Assembly (NCBI GenBank): GCA_024711125.1
Contig: JANJTM010000029.1
Span: 62,001 to 126,000 of the forward strand
Source: Rhodothermales bacterium
Lineage (GTDB): Bacteria; Bacteroidota; Rhodothermia; Rhodothermales; UBA10348
DNA: 64,000 nucleotides
Direction of reading: 5' to 3'
Below are positions 44,246 through 53,439 of the stretch, one piece after another. Each line of letters begins with the position of its first letter. The first letter of the stretch is position 1. The notes below the pieces were generated by a model, which worked only from the letters and a program-made list of their open reading frames with translations, had not been told where the DNA came from and ran no database searches. A program made the position numbers and the translations under genes.

Positions 44246-45211
44246 ATGGCTGAAACCTCCGGCAGACGCGGCGGACTGCGTCCCGGCGAGCTGCGGCTCC
44301 ACGCCGTGCCCTCACCCGAGGGCGACGGTGACGTCCTCGAGCTTCCCGTCGTGCAGGCAGCGCCCCCCGACCGTGCCAAGCGCCCCGACTGGCTTCGCGT
44401 CAAGCTGCCGTATGGAAAGACGTATGCGCAGGTGAGCGAGATCATCGAGTCGCACCGGCTGCACACGGTCTGCCAGAGTGCACGCTGCCCGAACATGGGC
44501 GAGTGCTGGACAGCAGGCACGGCCACGTTCATGATCCTCGGCAACGTCTGCACACGGAGCTGCGGTTTCTGCGCCGTGCTCACCGGCCGCCCCGATCCGG
44601 GCCTGGACTGGGACGAGCCGCGGCGGGTCGCCGACGCCGTACGGCTCATGGGCATCCGCCACGCGGTCGTGACGAGCGTGAATCGCGACGAACGCAAGGA
44701 CGGTGGAGCGCCCATCTTCGCCGAAACGATCCGGCTCATCCGGGAGGCCGTGCCCGGATGCACCGTCGAGGTGCTCATTCCCGACTTTCGCGGCATCTGG
44801 GAGGCGCTCGACCAGGTACTGGACGCCCGCCCCGATCTGCTGAACCACAACGTGGAAACGGTGCCGCGCCTCTACCGGCGCGTTCGGCCGCAGGCGGTCT
44901 ACGAGCGGTCGCTCGAGGTCATCCGCCGCGCGCGGGCCAAAGGACTGCGTACCAAGAGCGGGATCATGGTGGGTCTCGGCGAAACCGACGACGAGGTGCT
45001 CGCCCTGATGGACGATTTCGTCGATGCGGGACTGCACGTCATGACGATCGGCCAGTATCTCCAACCGACCCGCCTTCATCTGCCCGTCGAGGAGTACGTC
45101 ACCCCGGACAAGTTCCGCTGGTACAAGACGATGGGCGAGGAAAAGGGAATCGAGCACGTCGAAAGCGGACCGTTGGTGCGGTCCTCCTACCACGCCGAAC
45201 GCCACGTCTGA
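44246..45211 (+). CDS. lipA: Lipoyl synthase
   Basis: A 321-residue radical-SAM enzyme that inserts two sulfurs into protein-bound octanoyl groups. Both [4Fe-4S] cluster motifs are complete: C76, C81, C87 ([12 protein letters not shown], auxiliary) and C102, C106, C109 (CTRSCGFC, radical SAM). The C-terminal RSSYHAE serine motif that ligates the auxiliary cluster is present. lipB is not adjacent. The 237-base gap upstream holds an imperfect inverted repeat (44091-44101 with 44135-44147). Confidence 0.97.
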   Translation: MAETSGRRGGLRPGELRLHAVPSPEGDGDVLELPVVQAAPPDRAKRPDWLRVKLPYGKTYAQVSEIIESHRLHTVCQSARCPNMGECWTAGTATFMILGNVCTRSCGFCAVLTGRPDPGLDWDEPRRVADAVRLMGIRHAVVTSVNRDERKDGGAPIFAETIRLIREAVPGCTVEVLIPDFRGIWEALDQVLDARPDLLNHNVETVPRLYRRVRPQAVYERSLEVIRRARAKGLRTKSGIMVGLGETDDEVLALMDDFVDAGLHVMTIGQYLQPTRLHLPVEEYVTPDKFRWYKTMGEEKGIEHVESGPLVRSSYHAERHV

Positions 45212-45248
45212 TCCGGCCGATACGAGCGCCGGTCCGACGCCGAAATCG

Positions 45249-46028
45249 ATGAACGTCTGGAAACGAGAGGGGCACCGGGCGATCACGGCCTGGCGAACGC
45301 TGGACCGCCAGACGGTCGTCGTACTCTGTTTCGCCGCCCTTGCCGTCATCCTCCAGATGCAGTTCGGCGAGCGCTCGTTCTTCCGGCGCACGTTCGGCAC
45401 GGTGGCCGAGGAGCCGTGGAACGGCCTGCTCGGCTGGGGCTGGTGGTTCGGAATGCAGGGGGTGCTGGGCTTCGTGATCCCGGTGGCCATCCTGCGGATC
45501 GGCTTCCGTCGCAGCGTGGCCGAGATGGGACTGGGACTGGGCGACTGGAAATTCGCGGGCACCCTGGCGCTCGCGTACGTTCCGCTCGTCGTCGTCGGGA
45601 CCTGGTTCCTGTCCTCGGGCGACGCGTTCCTCGCCAGGTATCCCCACTACCAGCCCGCCGCGTTCGACGTCCGGGTCTTCCTCGCGTACGAAGCGCTGTT
45701 CCTGTTCTACTGGATCGGCTGGGAATACCTGTGGCGGGGCTTCGTCCAGTTCGGCACCGCCCACCGGCTCGGCCTGTATGCCGTGTTCGTGCAGGCCATG
45801 CCGTTCGCCCTGCTGCACTACGACAAGCCCCTGCCCGAGGCCCTGCTGTCGATCGTGGGCGGAGTAGCGCTCGGAGCGCTGGTCTGGCGGGCCCGGTCGT
45901 TCTGGATCGCCGTGCCCATTCACTCGGCGCAGATGCTGATCCTCGACCTGTGGTCGACCCTCCGGCTCAGGACCGGGGTACGCGGCGTCGGCCTCGACGC
46001 CCTGTGGGACCTTTTCAGGGCGCTCTGA
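45249..46028 (+). CDS. CPBP-family intramembrane glutamic protease-like protein
   Basis: A 259-residue polytopic membrane protein with the CPBP/Rce1 core. Motif 1 reads WEYLWRGFV, where typical members have EExxxR, so the first Glu is Trp while the second Glu and Arg are kept. The motif 2 His is in ALLHYDKP, and the third motif reads AVPIHSAQM. Related proteins are prenyl-protein proteases or act in bacteriocin immunity and envelope processes. The missing first Glu makes activity uncertain. It begins 37 bases after lipA and overlaps the convergent PorV/Q-like gene by 14 bases. Confidence 0.82.
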   Translation: MNVWKREGHRAITAWRTLDRQTVVVLCFAALAVILQMQFGERSFFRRTFGTVAEEPWNGLLGWGWWFGMQGVLGFVIPVAILRIGFRRSVAEMGLGLGDWKFAGTLALAYVPLVVVGTWFLSSGDAFLARYPHYQPAAFDVRVFLAYEALFLFYWIGWEYLWRGFVQFGTAHRLGLYAVFVQAMPFALLHYDKPLPEALLSIVGGVALGALVWRARSFWIAVPIHSAQMLILDLWSTLRLRTGVRGVGLDALWDLFRAL

Positions 46029-46938
46029 GCGCGTACGCGAGCGTGAAGACGTGGCCGGGGCCGTCGAACCCCGCGCTGAACGGCAGCACGGCATAGTCGA
46101 TTTCGAACGGTCCGGCCAGCAGGCCGATGCCTGCCGAGACCCCCCGGAGATCGTCGTCGGTGACGTACCCGCCGCGTACGCGCAGCGTCTCCATCACGTC
46201 CACCGAGGCGCCGACGTGCCATTGGGTGGACGCGTCGGCAAGATCCCGCGCGACCTCGACCGTCAGGTAGGAGTCCACGAGCCGCGCCCCGTCATCGAGT
46301 GCGATCACCCGGAACGGATGCACGGCGACGGCCCCACGAACCGTACGCGGAAGACGGGTCGAACGCTGCGCAAGCCGCTTCATCGACCCGGCGTGCTGGT
46401 AGACGCCCGCGAGCCGAACCGCTCCGCCCGCGAGATCGAGCTGGGCCCCGGCATCGAAGGCCGAGCCGGTCGCCGACACCGCGAAGATGCGCTCCGACAG
46501 CAGCTTGACGCCGGCGCCGAGCCGCAGCGGTCCGAAGGTCTGCGCTACCGCGGCACCGACGCCGGTGAATTGCGCCTCGAACGTGCCGTCAGACGGTCCC
46601 GGCCCCGTACGCACGTCGATCTCACCGCTCGAAACCGCGCGCGCGTAGACACCCACACCGCCCCGACCGAGACGGAATCGCGCGGCACCGCCGTACGTGC
46701 GCACGCCGGCGATCCACACGTGGTGGGTCAGCGCCACCCGCGTGCCGGCGCCGAGCGCGAGTCCGGCCGGATTCCGCTCGGCGGCGAAGGGCCCGTCCAC
46801 GACGGCGGCTCCGGCGTCTCCGGTCGCCAGGTGGGCGGCGTCCGGACCGATGCGCAGGAACGAAAGGCCGCTCTGGCGCGCGGCAACGGGAGCCGCGAGC
46901 ATGGTGCAGGCCGCGAGTGCGACGAATAATCCCTTCAT
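46015..46938 (-). CDS. PorV/PorQ-like outer-membrane barrel protein
   Basis: A 307-residue protein with a signal peptide (1-20, ending AAPVAA). It then has RIGPDAAHLATGDAGAAVVDGPFAAERNPAGL, a start characteristic of PorV/PorQ and FadL-like barrels of Bacteroidota. Alternating beta-strands follow to the end. PorV family members shuttle type IX secretion cargo or stay as outer-membrane structural proteins. It is the last of four genes chained by ATGA overlaps, so it is translationally coupled to the related gene upstream. Confidence 0.78.
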   Translation of the reverse strand: MKGLFVALAACTMLAAPVAARQSGLSFLRIGPDAAHLATGDAGAAVVDGPFAAERNPAGLALGAGTRVALTHHVWIAGVRTYGGAARFRLGRGGVGVYARAVSSGEIDVRTGPGPSDGTFEAQFTGVGAAVAQTFGPLRLGAGVKLLSERIFAVSATGSAFDAGAQLDLAGGAVRLAGVYQHAGSMKRLAQRSTRLPRTVRGAVAVHPFRVIALDDGARLVDSYLTVEVARDLADASTQWHVGASVDVMETLRVRGGYVTDDDLRGVSAGIGLLAGPFEIDYAVLPFSAGFDGPGHVFTLAYALRAP

Positions 46939-47948
46939 CGGCGTTGGAAATACAGCGTGAGTCCGGCGGAATGGGATGCACCCGTCGACCAGGGCTCCTT
47001 CACGTAGGAATAGTCCAGGTCGACGGTCAACTCGGCGATTCGCTGGCTGATTCCGATTCCGGCAGCCGGGCGGGCCCCGCCGCCCCGCACGCGATCGAGA
47101 CCCAATCGGACCTCGAGAATCTCCACCGGGCGACCCTCGAGTCCGAGCCGGAACCGACCGTCGCGCAAGACGAGATCCTCCCGGTCCACGAACTCGACCG
47201 CCCTGTCACCGAGGAGCGAAACCGAGCGGCGTGAGGTCTCGACCGCCGAGAAGGCGGTCTCCCATTCGGCCAGCAGGCTCGCACGACCCGAGAACCATCG
47301 TTTCGCGACGCCCACGCGGATCCGGCGGGGGAAGTTGTCCCGGGTGGCCTTTCCGCCCTCCGCGTAGAGGCCCGACGTGTCCCAGTCGTACCGCGCGAGC
47401 AGGTCGTCCAGGACGAACCCCAGCCGCAGGGTGGGCGAAACGGCTACCGTCAGGCCCAGGTCGATGCCGATCGTGGACACCGGATCGAGGCCGTCATACA
47501 GGTCCGATCGGAAGGCCTGGAGCGAGATTCCGCCCGTGACGCGCTGCCCGAGACGCAGCCCGAACGCGAGGTAACCCGCATACTCTTCGGTCGAGAGCAT
47601 ACCGGTGTGGAAGCCGCTTCCGTCGCGCCCGTCAATCCCGGCGATCGCCGACCGCAGGAGACCGACGGCGAACCCGGCCCTGGCCTGCGGGGCGGAGAAC
47701 TGGATGGACTGGTCCTCGCGATCGAACGGACGCGAGGCCGCGGAGAGCGAGAGGGCCTGTCCGGACGCGAACGGAGCAAGCGCCGGGTTGTAGAACGCCC
47801 CGGCGCGGTCGTCGGCCGCCAGCGCGTTGCCGAGCGACGGGCCCCGCACCCCGAGTCCGGAACGCACGAACGAACCCGCCTGCTGGGCGGCGACGGGCAT
47901 CGCGACCGAGAGGACGGCCACGAGGAGGGCGAGCGAGCGACGGGTCAT
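46935..47948 (-). CDS. Second PorV/PorQ-like outer-membrane barrel protein
   Basis: A 337-residue exported barrel. The signal peptide is residues 1-22, followed by RSGLGVRGPSLGNALAADDRAGAFYNPALAPF, the same type of N-terminal hatch seen in its downstream neighbour. Amphipathic beta-strands then continue to a final YFQRR. It is a diverged relative of the next gene. It overlaps both neighbours by four bases, and the propeller protein upstream could be its cargo or partner. Confidence 0.78.
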   Translation of the reverse strand: MTRRSLALLVAVLSVAMPVAAQQAGSFVRSGLGVRGPSLGNALAADDRAGAFYNPALAPFASGQALSLSAASRPFDREDQSIQFSAPQARAGFAVGLLRSAIAGIDGRDGSGFHTGMLSTEEYAGYLAFGLRLGQRVTGGISLQAFRSDLYDGLDPVSTIGIDLGLTVAVSPTLRLGFVLDDLLARYDWDTSGLYAEGGKATRDNFPRRIRVGVAKRWFSGRASLLAEWETAFSAVETSRRSVSLLGDRAVEFVDREDLVLRDGRFRLGLEGRPVEILEVRLGLDRVRGGGARPAAGIGISQRIAELTVDLDYSYVKEPWSTGASHSAGLTLYFQRR

Positions 47949-49510
47949 TCGATCACCAGGATCTTGCCCCGTGCGGAGGCCCCCACGACACCCGAAACCT
48001 CGTAGAACACGACCCCGTTCGCGACGCGGGCTCCCCGGTCGTCGGTGCCGTCCCACGCGATCTCGCCCATGCCCACGTCCCGGCGCTCTTCCAGGCGGCG
48101 GACCAGGTTGTACGAAGAGTCGAAAATCCGGACCCCGACCGTGCCGGAGCGCACCGCGTCGAACTTGATCCGCACGACGCGATCGACGGACGGCGAGAAC
48201 GGGTTGGGATAGGCGAACGTGTCGACGCGCGGCGCCCGCGCGTCGTCGACCGTCGGCCGCAGCGGGACGTCCACCCGGAAAACAGACCACGTGGCCCCCC
48301 AGTCGGTGCTTCGCGCGAGCCCGTCTTCGGTGCCGACCCAGAGCGCGCGACCATCGAAGTCCACGGAGTATACCGACGCGCCGAACCGCACGAACCGCCC
48401 GGGGTCGTCGCGGTCCACGAACGTCCGGACCGAGGTCCACGTGCGCCCGCCGTCCCGTGTAAGGAAGAGTCCCTCGTCGCCCGCGGCCCACACGGCTCCG
48501 GCCCCGAATGCGAAATCGTAAATGCGCTGACCCTGAAGCGTGTGTTCCCACGACGCCCCGCCGTCGCGCGTCACGGCGACGCCGAATTGTCCGCCGCCGC
48601 CGGCATCACCGGCATTCCAGGCCGCGACCCAGACCGGATTGCGGCCCGGCGCGGGCTCCTCCTCGATCGAGATGACCCAACTTCCGGGCAGACCGGCGGG
48701 GGCCGCGTCCACCCCGAACCGGCGCCAGGAAATCCCGCCGTCCAGGCTGCGGTTCACGCCGAGCGGCGTGCCCGCCCATACGACACCCTCCTCGTCCACC
48801 AGGACCGAGAACCCCATGTGGTTGAGCTCGCCGGTGCCCCCACGCTGCGGTTCGACCCGGAAATCGTACGTGCCGTCGGGCGATATCTCGTCCAGATCAT
48901 CGGGCGGAAGCACCACGCGGCGCCACGTCAACCCGTCGTCGGCCGACCTGCGGATGCCGGACGCCCATCCCGCCACCCAGACGGTCTGCGTGCGGGGATC
49001 GAAGTCCACGTCGAAAGGCGGGCTTTGCTGCGGCACGATGACCGGCAGCGCGCCCAGAACGTTGGCCCCGTACGTCTCGGTATCGTCTTCCGGACCGTCC
49101 AACTGCGGGAACCGGTATCCGAACGTGCGACCGCCGTCCTTCGACACGAGGAACCCGGCGGCCGTCTGCACGGCGTCTCCCTGCGACACATCGCTGCGGC
49201 CGAGGCCCACCCACATCACCGACCCCTCGATGTCGATGGAGTACATGCGGTTGGAGCTTCCGTACAGGCTGTCGGCGTCAGCGACCTGCCACGTGAAGCC
49301 CTCGTCGGTCGTCAGGCTCAGGTAGGGCCCGATCCACACCGAATCGCCCGCCGCGTGCACGTTCGCGATGGAGTTGCCGAGGATTCCGAACGGGCTCGGA
49401 ACCGGTCCGTCGAGCGACCAGCCCGACGGCTGGACCTGGCCCGTGGCGGCGAGCGGCCCGGCGGCGAGCAGTCCCGCCAGGAGCATCGGGTATCGCGCGA
49501 TGGGCCTCAT
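47945..49510 (-). CDS. Exported sortilin/BNR-type beta-propeller protein with C-terminal sorting-like domain
   Basis: A 521-residue protein with a signal peptide (about 1-24). A propeller follows, built from BNR-like blades with SxDGGxTW motifs (SKDGGRTFGY, SADDGLTWRRV, SLDGGISWRRF, TRDGGASWEH, TRDGGRTWTSV, STDWGATWSVF). The last 85 residues begin AYPNPFSP and continue with VRIFDSSYNLVRRLEE and WDGTDDRGARVANGVVFYEV, resembling FlgD-Ig/type IX sorting domains. A surface or secreted binding protein is likely. The ATG at 49510 overlaps the stop of the upstream lipoprotein gene. Confidence 0.82.
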   Translation of the reverse strand: MRPIARYPMLLAGLLAAGPLAATGQVQPSGWSLDGPVPSPFGILGNSIANVHAAGDSVWIGPYLSLTTDEGFTWQVADADSLYGSSNRMYSIDIEGSVMWVGLGRSDVSQGDAVQTAAGFLVSKDGGRTFGYRFPQLDGPEDDTETYGANVLGALPVIVPQQSPPFDVDFDPRTQTVWVAGWASGIRRSADDGLTWRRVVLPPDDLDEISPDGTYDFRVEPQRGGTGELNHMGFSVLVDEEGVVWAGTPLGVNRSLDGGISWRRFGVDAAPAGLPGSWVISIEEEPAPGRNPVWVAAWNAGDAGGGGQFGVAVTRDGGASWEHTLQGQRIYDFAFGAGAVWAAGDEGLFLTRDGGRTWTSVRTFVDRDDPGRFVRFGASVYSVDFDGRALWVGTEDGLARSTDWGATWSVFRVDVPLRPTVDDARAPRVDTFAYPNPFSPSVDRVVRIKFDAVRSGTVGVRIFDSSYNLVRRLEERRDVGMGEIAWDGTDDRGARVANGVVFYEVSGVVGASARGKILVIE

Positions 49511-50340
49511 TCGATGACGATCGTCCGGACCACCGGCGCCGAAACGAGTCCGGAGCGGTCGACGGCGGTGAATTCGAAAGTGTTGACGCCCGGCGAGTTC
49601 GTGGCTTCGACCTGGAGCGTGAGCGTATAGCGGGAGTCGCCTGCGACCTGGTCGCCGGAAACCGCGCCGGCGTTGCACATTGCCTGGGAACCGTCGTCGC
49701 ACAGCAGCAGGGTGGTGCGGCCGTTCACGACGGTCTGCACCCGGAGCACGTTCGCCGCGCCGTCCGGGTCATCGACCGCCGCGACGATGCGCACGACGAC
49801 CGGGGGACTGCCCGCGGGCGGCCGGGCGACCCGGTCCGGCATGTCCACGGACCCGATCGACGGCGGATGACCCTCGGCCAGGAGATCTATCGCGCCGCGT
49901 GTCTCGTTTCCGAGCCTGCCCGCGCGGTCCGACGCATGGACGACGACGGTATACCGGCCGGTCACGGCAATCGGCAGGGACAGCTGGGTCGCCGCGCCGA
50001 ATCGCCCGCCGGTCTGCACCGAAAGCCGACCGGACGCCACCGGGGCGGTATCCGCATCCGGCCCGCGGACGATCCACGATACGTCGGCGAGATCCCCGTC
50101 CGGATCCGATGCCTGTACCGAGAGGCTGAACGGCACGGTGACCATGCCGCCGGACACCGAGCCCTCCGGCAATTCCGACACCACCACGGACGGGGGATCG
50201 TAGCGGAGGTCCGACACCACCGGCCCGAAACCGGGTGATTCGGGGCCGGGCGCGGTGTCGCAACCCGCCAACAGGGCTGCACCTGTCGTCACGGCCACGA
50301 CAACGGCGTGGCGGATACGTCCTCGGTTCCGTGGGTTCAT
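49507..50340 (-). CDS. Ig-like-domain lipoprotein
   Basis: A 277-residue lipoprotein with a basic N-terminus, a hydrophobic segment and a lipobox ending LLAGC (Cys28). Two Ig/cadherin-like beta domains follow, with SVQASDPDGDLADVSWIV and VAAVDDPDGAANVLRVQTVV. A CDDGSQAMCNAG pair of Cys could form a disulfide. It is the first of a four-gene chain with ATGA overlaps. A surface scaffold or partner of the propeller protein is plausible but unproven. The ATG at 50340 gives a proper lipoprotein signal. Confidence 0.78.
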   Translation of the reverse strand: MNPRNRGRIRHAVVVAVTTGAALLAGCDTAPGPESPGFGPVVSDLRYDPPSVVVSELPEGSVSGGMVTVPFSLSVQASDPDGDLADVSWIVRGPDADTAPVASGRLSVQTGGRFGAATQLSLPIAVTGRYTVVVHASDRAGRLGNETRGAIDLLAEGHPPSIGSVDMPDRVARPPAGSPPVVVRIVAAVDDPDGAANVLRVQTVVNGRTTLLLCDDGSQAMCNAGAVSGDQVAGDSRYTLTLQVEATNSPGVNTFEFTAVDRSGLVSAPVVRTIVIE

Positions 50341-50452
50341 CCGTCGATCGGGCGAAGCGGCGTTTCGTTTCGTAGCGGTCGGTCGATCGGAGAACGGGGT
50401 CTTGAAGAGGGGCCGGTCGCCCATGGACACGCTCCGGGCTACGGGGTTCCCG

Positions 50453-51700
50453 TCAGACCACCGAGAGCGGGCGCAGCGAGAAGCACAGCACGAAAATGAC
50501 CATCGACGCGTAGGCCGCCCAGCGCCGCCCGGGCGTGAGCGGCTCCTGGTACAGGACGGGCGGATGCTCGACCCGCACCAGGAACACGATCAGAAGCGAC
50601 CACACCAGCCAGCCCGAATACCCGAAACGGGCCACGGGCTCCCCTCCCAGAAGCGCCGACGCGACGATCGCCACGAGCGCGACCGTTGCCCACCCGGTCC
50701 GAAGCACGTCCAGCTCGAGGATGCGCCACAGGTAGAAATAGAGCAGCGCCGAGAGACCGAGCCATGCGAAGGCCACGAAACGGAAGTCCGTCCCGACCAG
50801 GGTCTCCATTTCCCCGGCGAACCCGATGGCGCCCGACAGGAGCAGTACGAGCACGAACGCGCGGGCGACCGTCCGGTGTCGCCGGGATCCCAGCAGCGCG
50901 TACAGGATGTGACCGCCGTCGAGCTGGCCGACCGGGAGCAGGTTGAGCGCGGTGAAGAAGAGCCCGAGCCACCCGGCGAAGAGAACCGGGTAGTGGTAGA
51001 GTTCCCACATGGGCGGAACGTGGTCGAACCCCTGCGAAAGCAGCCAGAACAGCGGCGTCTGGCCGAGGACGAGCGTGAAGCCTCCCTCCATACCCGGCTC
51101 CCGGAGCATGGTAGGCGGAAACGTGCCCGTGCGGCCGATCCACTCCTTGAGCGCCTCGTGGCCGGGGACGTCGAGCAGGTAGGTCGGCGGCTCGAGGGTC
51201 GCCAGCCCATAGACCGTCAGCCCGAGCGCCACGACGAAACCGGCCAGCGGACCCGCGGCCCCGATGTCGAACAGCGTGCGGAGCGACGGTATCTGCTGCC
51301 GGATGCGGATCACGGCCCCGAACGTGCCGATCCCGTTGAACGGAAACGGGATGTAGTACGGAAGCGAAGTCCGCACCCGGTGGCGTCGCGCCGCGAAGTA
51401 GTGCCCGAACTCGTGCACCGTGAGGAAGAGCAGCAGCGAGCCCCCGAAACGCGCTCCGTCCAGCAGGTAGTCGACGCTGATGCGAAACGCGCCGAACTCC
51501 AGCCATCGGTCGGCCGCTTCGTAGAGCAGGAAACGGCCCGCCATGTCGGCCCCGGCGAGCGTCGTCGTGGCCAGCGTCAGCAGGAAGAGCGCTATGTGCA
51601 ACCCGTACCGCTCACGGACGCCCGGAGCACGCGGGGGTCCGGTCCTCCTCCACGGAGCGCTCCATCCCGGGCGTGTCGAGGGTTCCACGTCAGGCGGCAT
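50453..51700 (-). CDS. Site-2 protease family (M50) membrane metalloprotease
   Basis: A 415-residue polytopic zinc protease. The zinc motif HEFGH (H96, E97, H100) lies in a hydrophobic helix, and the third ligand region is LPVGQLDGGHILYALLG. IRQQIPSLRTLFDIGAAGPLAGF is typical of the S2P group without PDZ domain. Such proteases cut transmembrane segments of regulators, often anti-sigma factors. It overlaps the end of the aminotransferase gene by 11 bases, so it belongs to the same transcript. Confidence 0.9.
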   Translation of the reverse strand: MPPDVEPSTRPGWSAPWRRTGPPRAPGVRERYGLHIALFLLTLATTTLAGADMAGRFLLYEAADRWLEFGAFRISVDYLLDGARFGGSLLLFLTVHEFGHYFAARRHRVRTSLPYYIPFPFNGIGTFGAVIRIRQQIPSLRTLFDIGAAGPLAGFVVALGLTVYGLATLEPPTYLLDVPGHEALKEWIGRTGTFPPTMLREPGMEGGFTLVLGQTPLFWLLSQGFDHVPPMWELYHYPVLFAGWLGLFFTALNLLPVGQLDGGHILYALLGSRRHRTVARAFVLVLLLSGAIGFAGEMETLVGTDFRFVAFAWLGLSALLYFYLWRILELDVLRTGWATVALVAIVASALLGGEPVARFGYSGWLVWSLLIVFLVRVEHPPVLYQEPLTPGRRWAAYASMVIFVLCFSLRPLSVV

Positions 51701-52895
51701 GCAGGTCGTTCACCGCGGCGACGAACCGGCGCATGCCCTCGGCAAGGTCGTCCATCGAGGACGCGTAGGAAATCCGGATTCCGTACGGATCCCCGAACGC
51801 GGAGCCCTGGACCAACGCGAGATCGTACTCCTCGAGCAGGTAGAAACAGAAATCGTCGGACGATTCGATCTTCCGCCCCGAGGATGACACCTTGCCGAAC
51901 AATCCGGCAACCGACGGGAAGACATAGAACGCGCCGTCCGGGGTCGGGCAATCGATTCCGGGCAGCGCCTTCAACGCCGACAGCACGAAATCGCGTCGCT
52001 GGCGGAACGAGACGACCATCTCGTCGATGGGCCCGAGCCCCATCTCCAATGCCGCGATTCCGGCGCGCTGGGAGATCGAACTGGGCGCCGAGGTGAACTG
52101 CGACTGGAGCGTCGCCACCGCCTTGACGATGGCGCGGTCGGCCGCCAGGTAACCCAACCGCCACCCCGTCATCGCATAGGCCTTGGAAAACCCGTTCACC
52201 GTTACGGTCCGGTCCTTCATGCCATCGAGCGACGCCATCGAAAGGTGATCGATATCGAAGCGGATGTGTTCGTAAATCTCGTCCGACACGACGTACACGT
52301 GCGGATGCCGGCGCAGCACGTCGGCCAGCGCCCGAATCTGCTCCGGCGGGTAGACCCCGCCCGTCGGGTTCGACGGTGAACAGAGGATGAGCACGCGGGT
52401 CTTCGGCGTGATCGCGTCTTCCAGCTGCCGCGCGGTAAGCAGGTACCCCGACTCGACCGAAGTCGGAACCACGACCGGAACCGCGTCGGCGAAACGCGCC
52501 ATTTCCGGGTAGCTTACCCAGTACGGTGCCGGGATGAGCACCTCGTCTCCGGGCCGACACAGCACCGAGATCGCCATCGCGACCGACTGCTTGGCGCCGT
52601 TTGAGACCACGATGTCCTCGGGCGCGTACTTGAGCCCGTTCTCCCGCTCGAACTTCTCGCAGATGGCGCGCCGAAGCGCCGGCATGCCCGCGTTGTCGGT
52701 ATAGTGGGTGAACCCTTCGCGGATCGCGGTGATGGCCGCCTCGGCGACGACGGCCGGGGTGTCGAAGTCGGGCTCGCCGGCGCTCAGCTCGATGATCGGG
52801 CGGCCTTCGGCCTTCAGGGCCTTGGCGCGCGAGGTCATGGCCAGGGTGGCCGACGGCTTCATGGCCGTGATGCGGGGGGCGACGAGATGCTCCAT
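51690..52895 (-). CDS. Class I/II pyridoxal-phosphate aminotransferase, aspartate type
   Basis: A 401-residue fold-type I aminotransferase of the thermophile/Bacillus AspAT subgroup (Ib). It has AGEPDFDTP, PYWVSYPEM, SPSNPTGGVYP, the PLP lysine in NGFSKAYAMTGWRLGY, and the substrate-carboxylate Arg in GIRISYASS. The usual reaction is aspartate plus 2-oxoglutarate to oxaloacetate plus glutamate, although prephenate or other substrates are possible in this subgroup. It follows coaD by 33 bases on the minus strand. Confidence 0.92.
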   Translation of the reverse strand: MEHLVAPRITAMKPSATLAMTSRAKALKAEGRPIIELSAGEPDFDTPAVVAEAAITAIREGFTHYTDNAGMPALRRAICEKFERENGLKYAPEDIVVSNGAKQSVAMAISVLCRPGDEVLIPAPYWVSYPEMARFADAVPVVVPTSVESGYLLTARQLEDAITPKTRVLILCSPSNPTGGVYPPEQIRALADVLRRHPHVYVVSDEIYEHIRFDIDHLSMASLDGMKDRTVTVNGFSKAYAMTGWRLGYLAADRAIVKAVATLQSQFTSAPSSISQRAGIAALEMGLGPIDEMVVSFRQRRDFVLSALKALPGIDCPTPDGAFYVFPSVAGLFGKVSSSGRKIESSDDFCFYLLEEYDLALVQGSAFGDPYGIRISYASSMDDLAEGMRRFVAAVNDLHAA

Positions 52896-52928
52896 CGGGT
52901 CGGACGGGTGATCGGATACGGCGTGGGG

Positions 52929-53426
52929 TCAGGGTCGGCGTCCGGCGGCGAGTGCCGCGAGGACCGGGGAAGGAACGAACGAGGAGATGTCGCCCCCCCA
53001 GGCGTGGATTTCCCGCACGATGGAGGCGTGAACGGCCGCATGCTCCTCGGACGGAAGCAGGAAGACGGTTTCGTACCCGTCGTGAAGCCGCCGGTTGGCC
53101 TGCGCCATGCGCATCTCGTACTCGAAATCCCCGACCTGCCGGAGGCCGCGCACGACGGCGACGGCACCGCGGACACGGGCGAAGTCGGCCAGGAGACCCT
53201 CGAATGAAACGACCGAGACGTTCGGGAGGTCTCGGGTGCACTCCCGGACCAGGTCGCAGCGTCGATCGGCCGGAAGCAGGGGCTGCTTCGAGCGATTGAC
53301 GGCAACGGCGACCTCGATCCGGTCGAACAGCGTCGAGGCGCGACGGGCGATGTCGAGATGGCCCAGCGTGAACGGGTCGAAGGAGCCCGGAAACAACGCC
53401 AGTCGTTCAGTCACGGTGGTTTTCAA
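52929..53426 (-). CDS. coaD: Phosphopantetheine adenylyltransferase
   Basis: A 165-residue nucleotidyltransferase that converts 4'-phosphopantetheine to dephospho-CoA. The motif GSFDPFTLGHLDI (H23), RGLRQVGDFEYEMRMAQANR and PSEEHAAVHASIVREI are all present. The length is standard. It lies 13 bases after rsmD, an arrangement common in many bacteria. With panC and panD elsewhere in the window it belongs to CoA synthesis. Confidence 0.96.
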   Translation of the reverse strand: MKTTVTERLALFPGSFDPFTLGHLDIARRASTLFDRIEVAVAVNRSKQPLLPADRRCDLVRECTRDLPNVSVVSFEGLLADFARVRGAVAVVRGLRQVGDFEYEMRMAQANRRLHDGYETVFLLPSEEHAAVHASIVREIHAWGGDISSFVPSPVLAALAAGRRP

Positions 53427-53439
53427 CTGGGGAGCGGGT

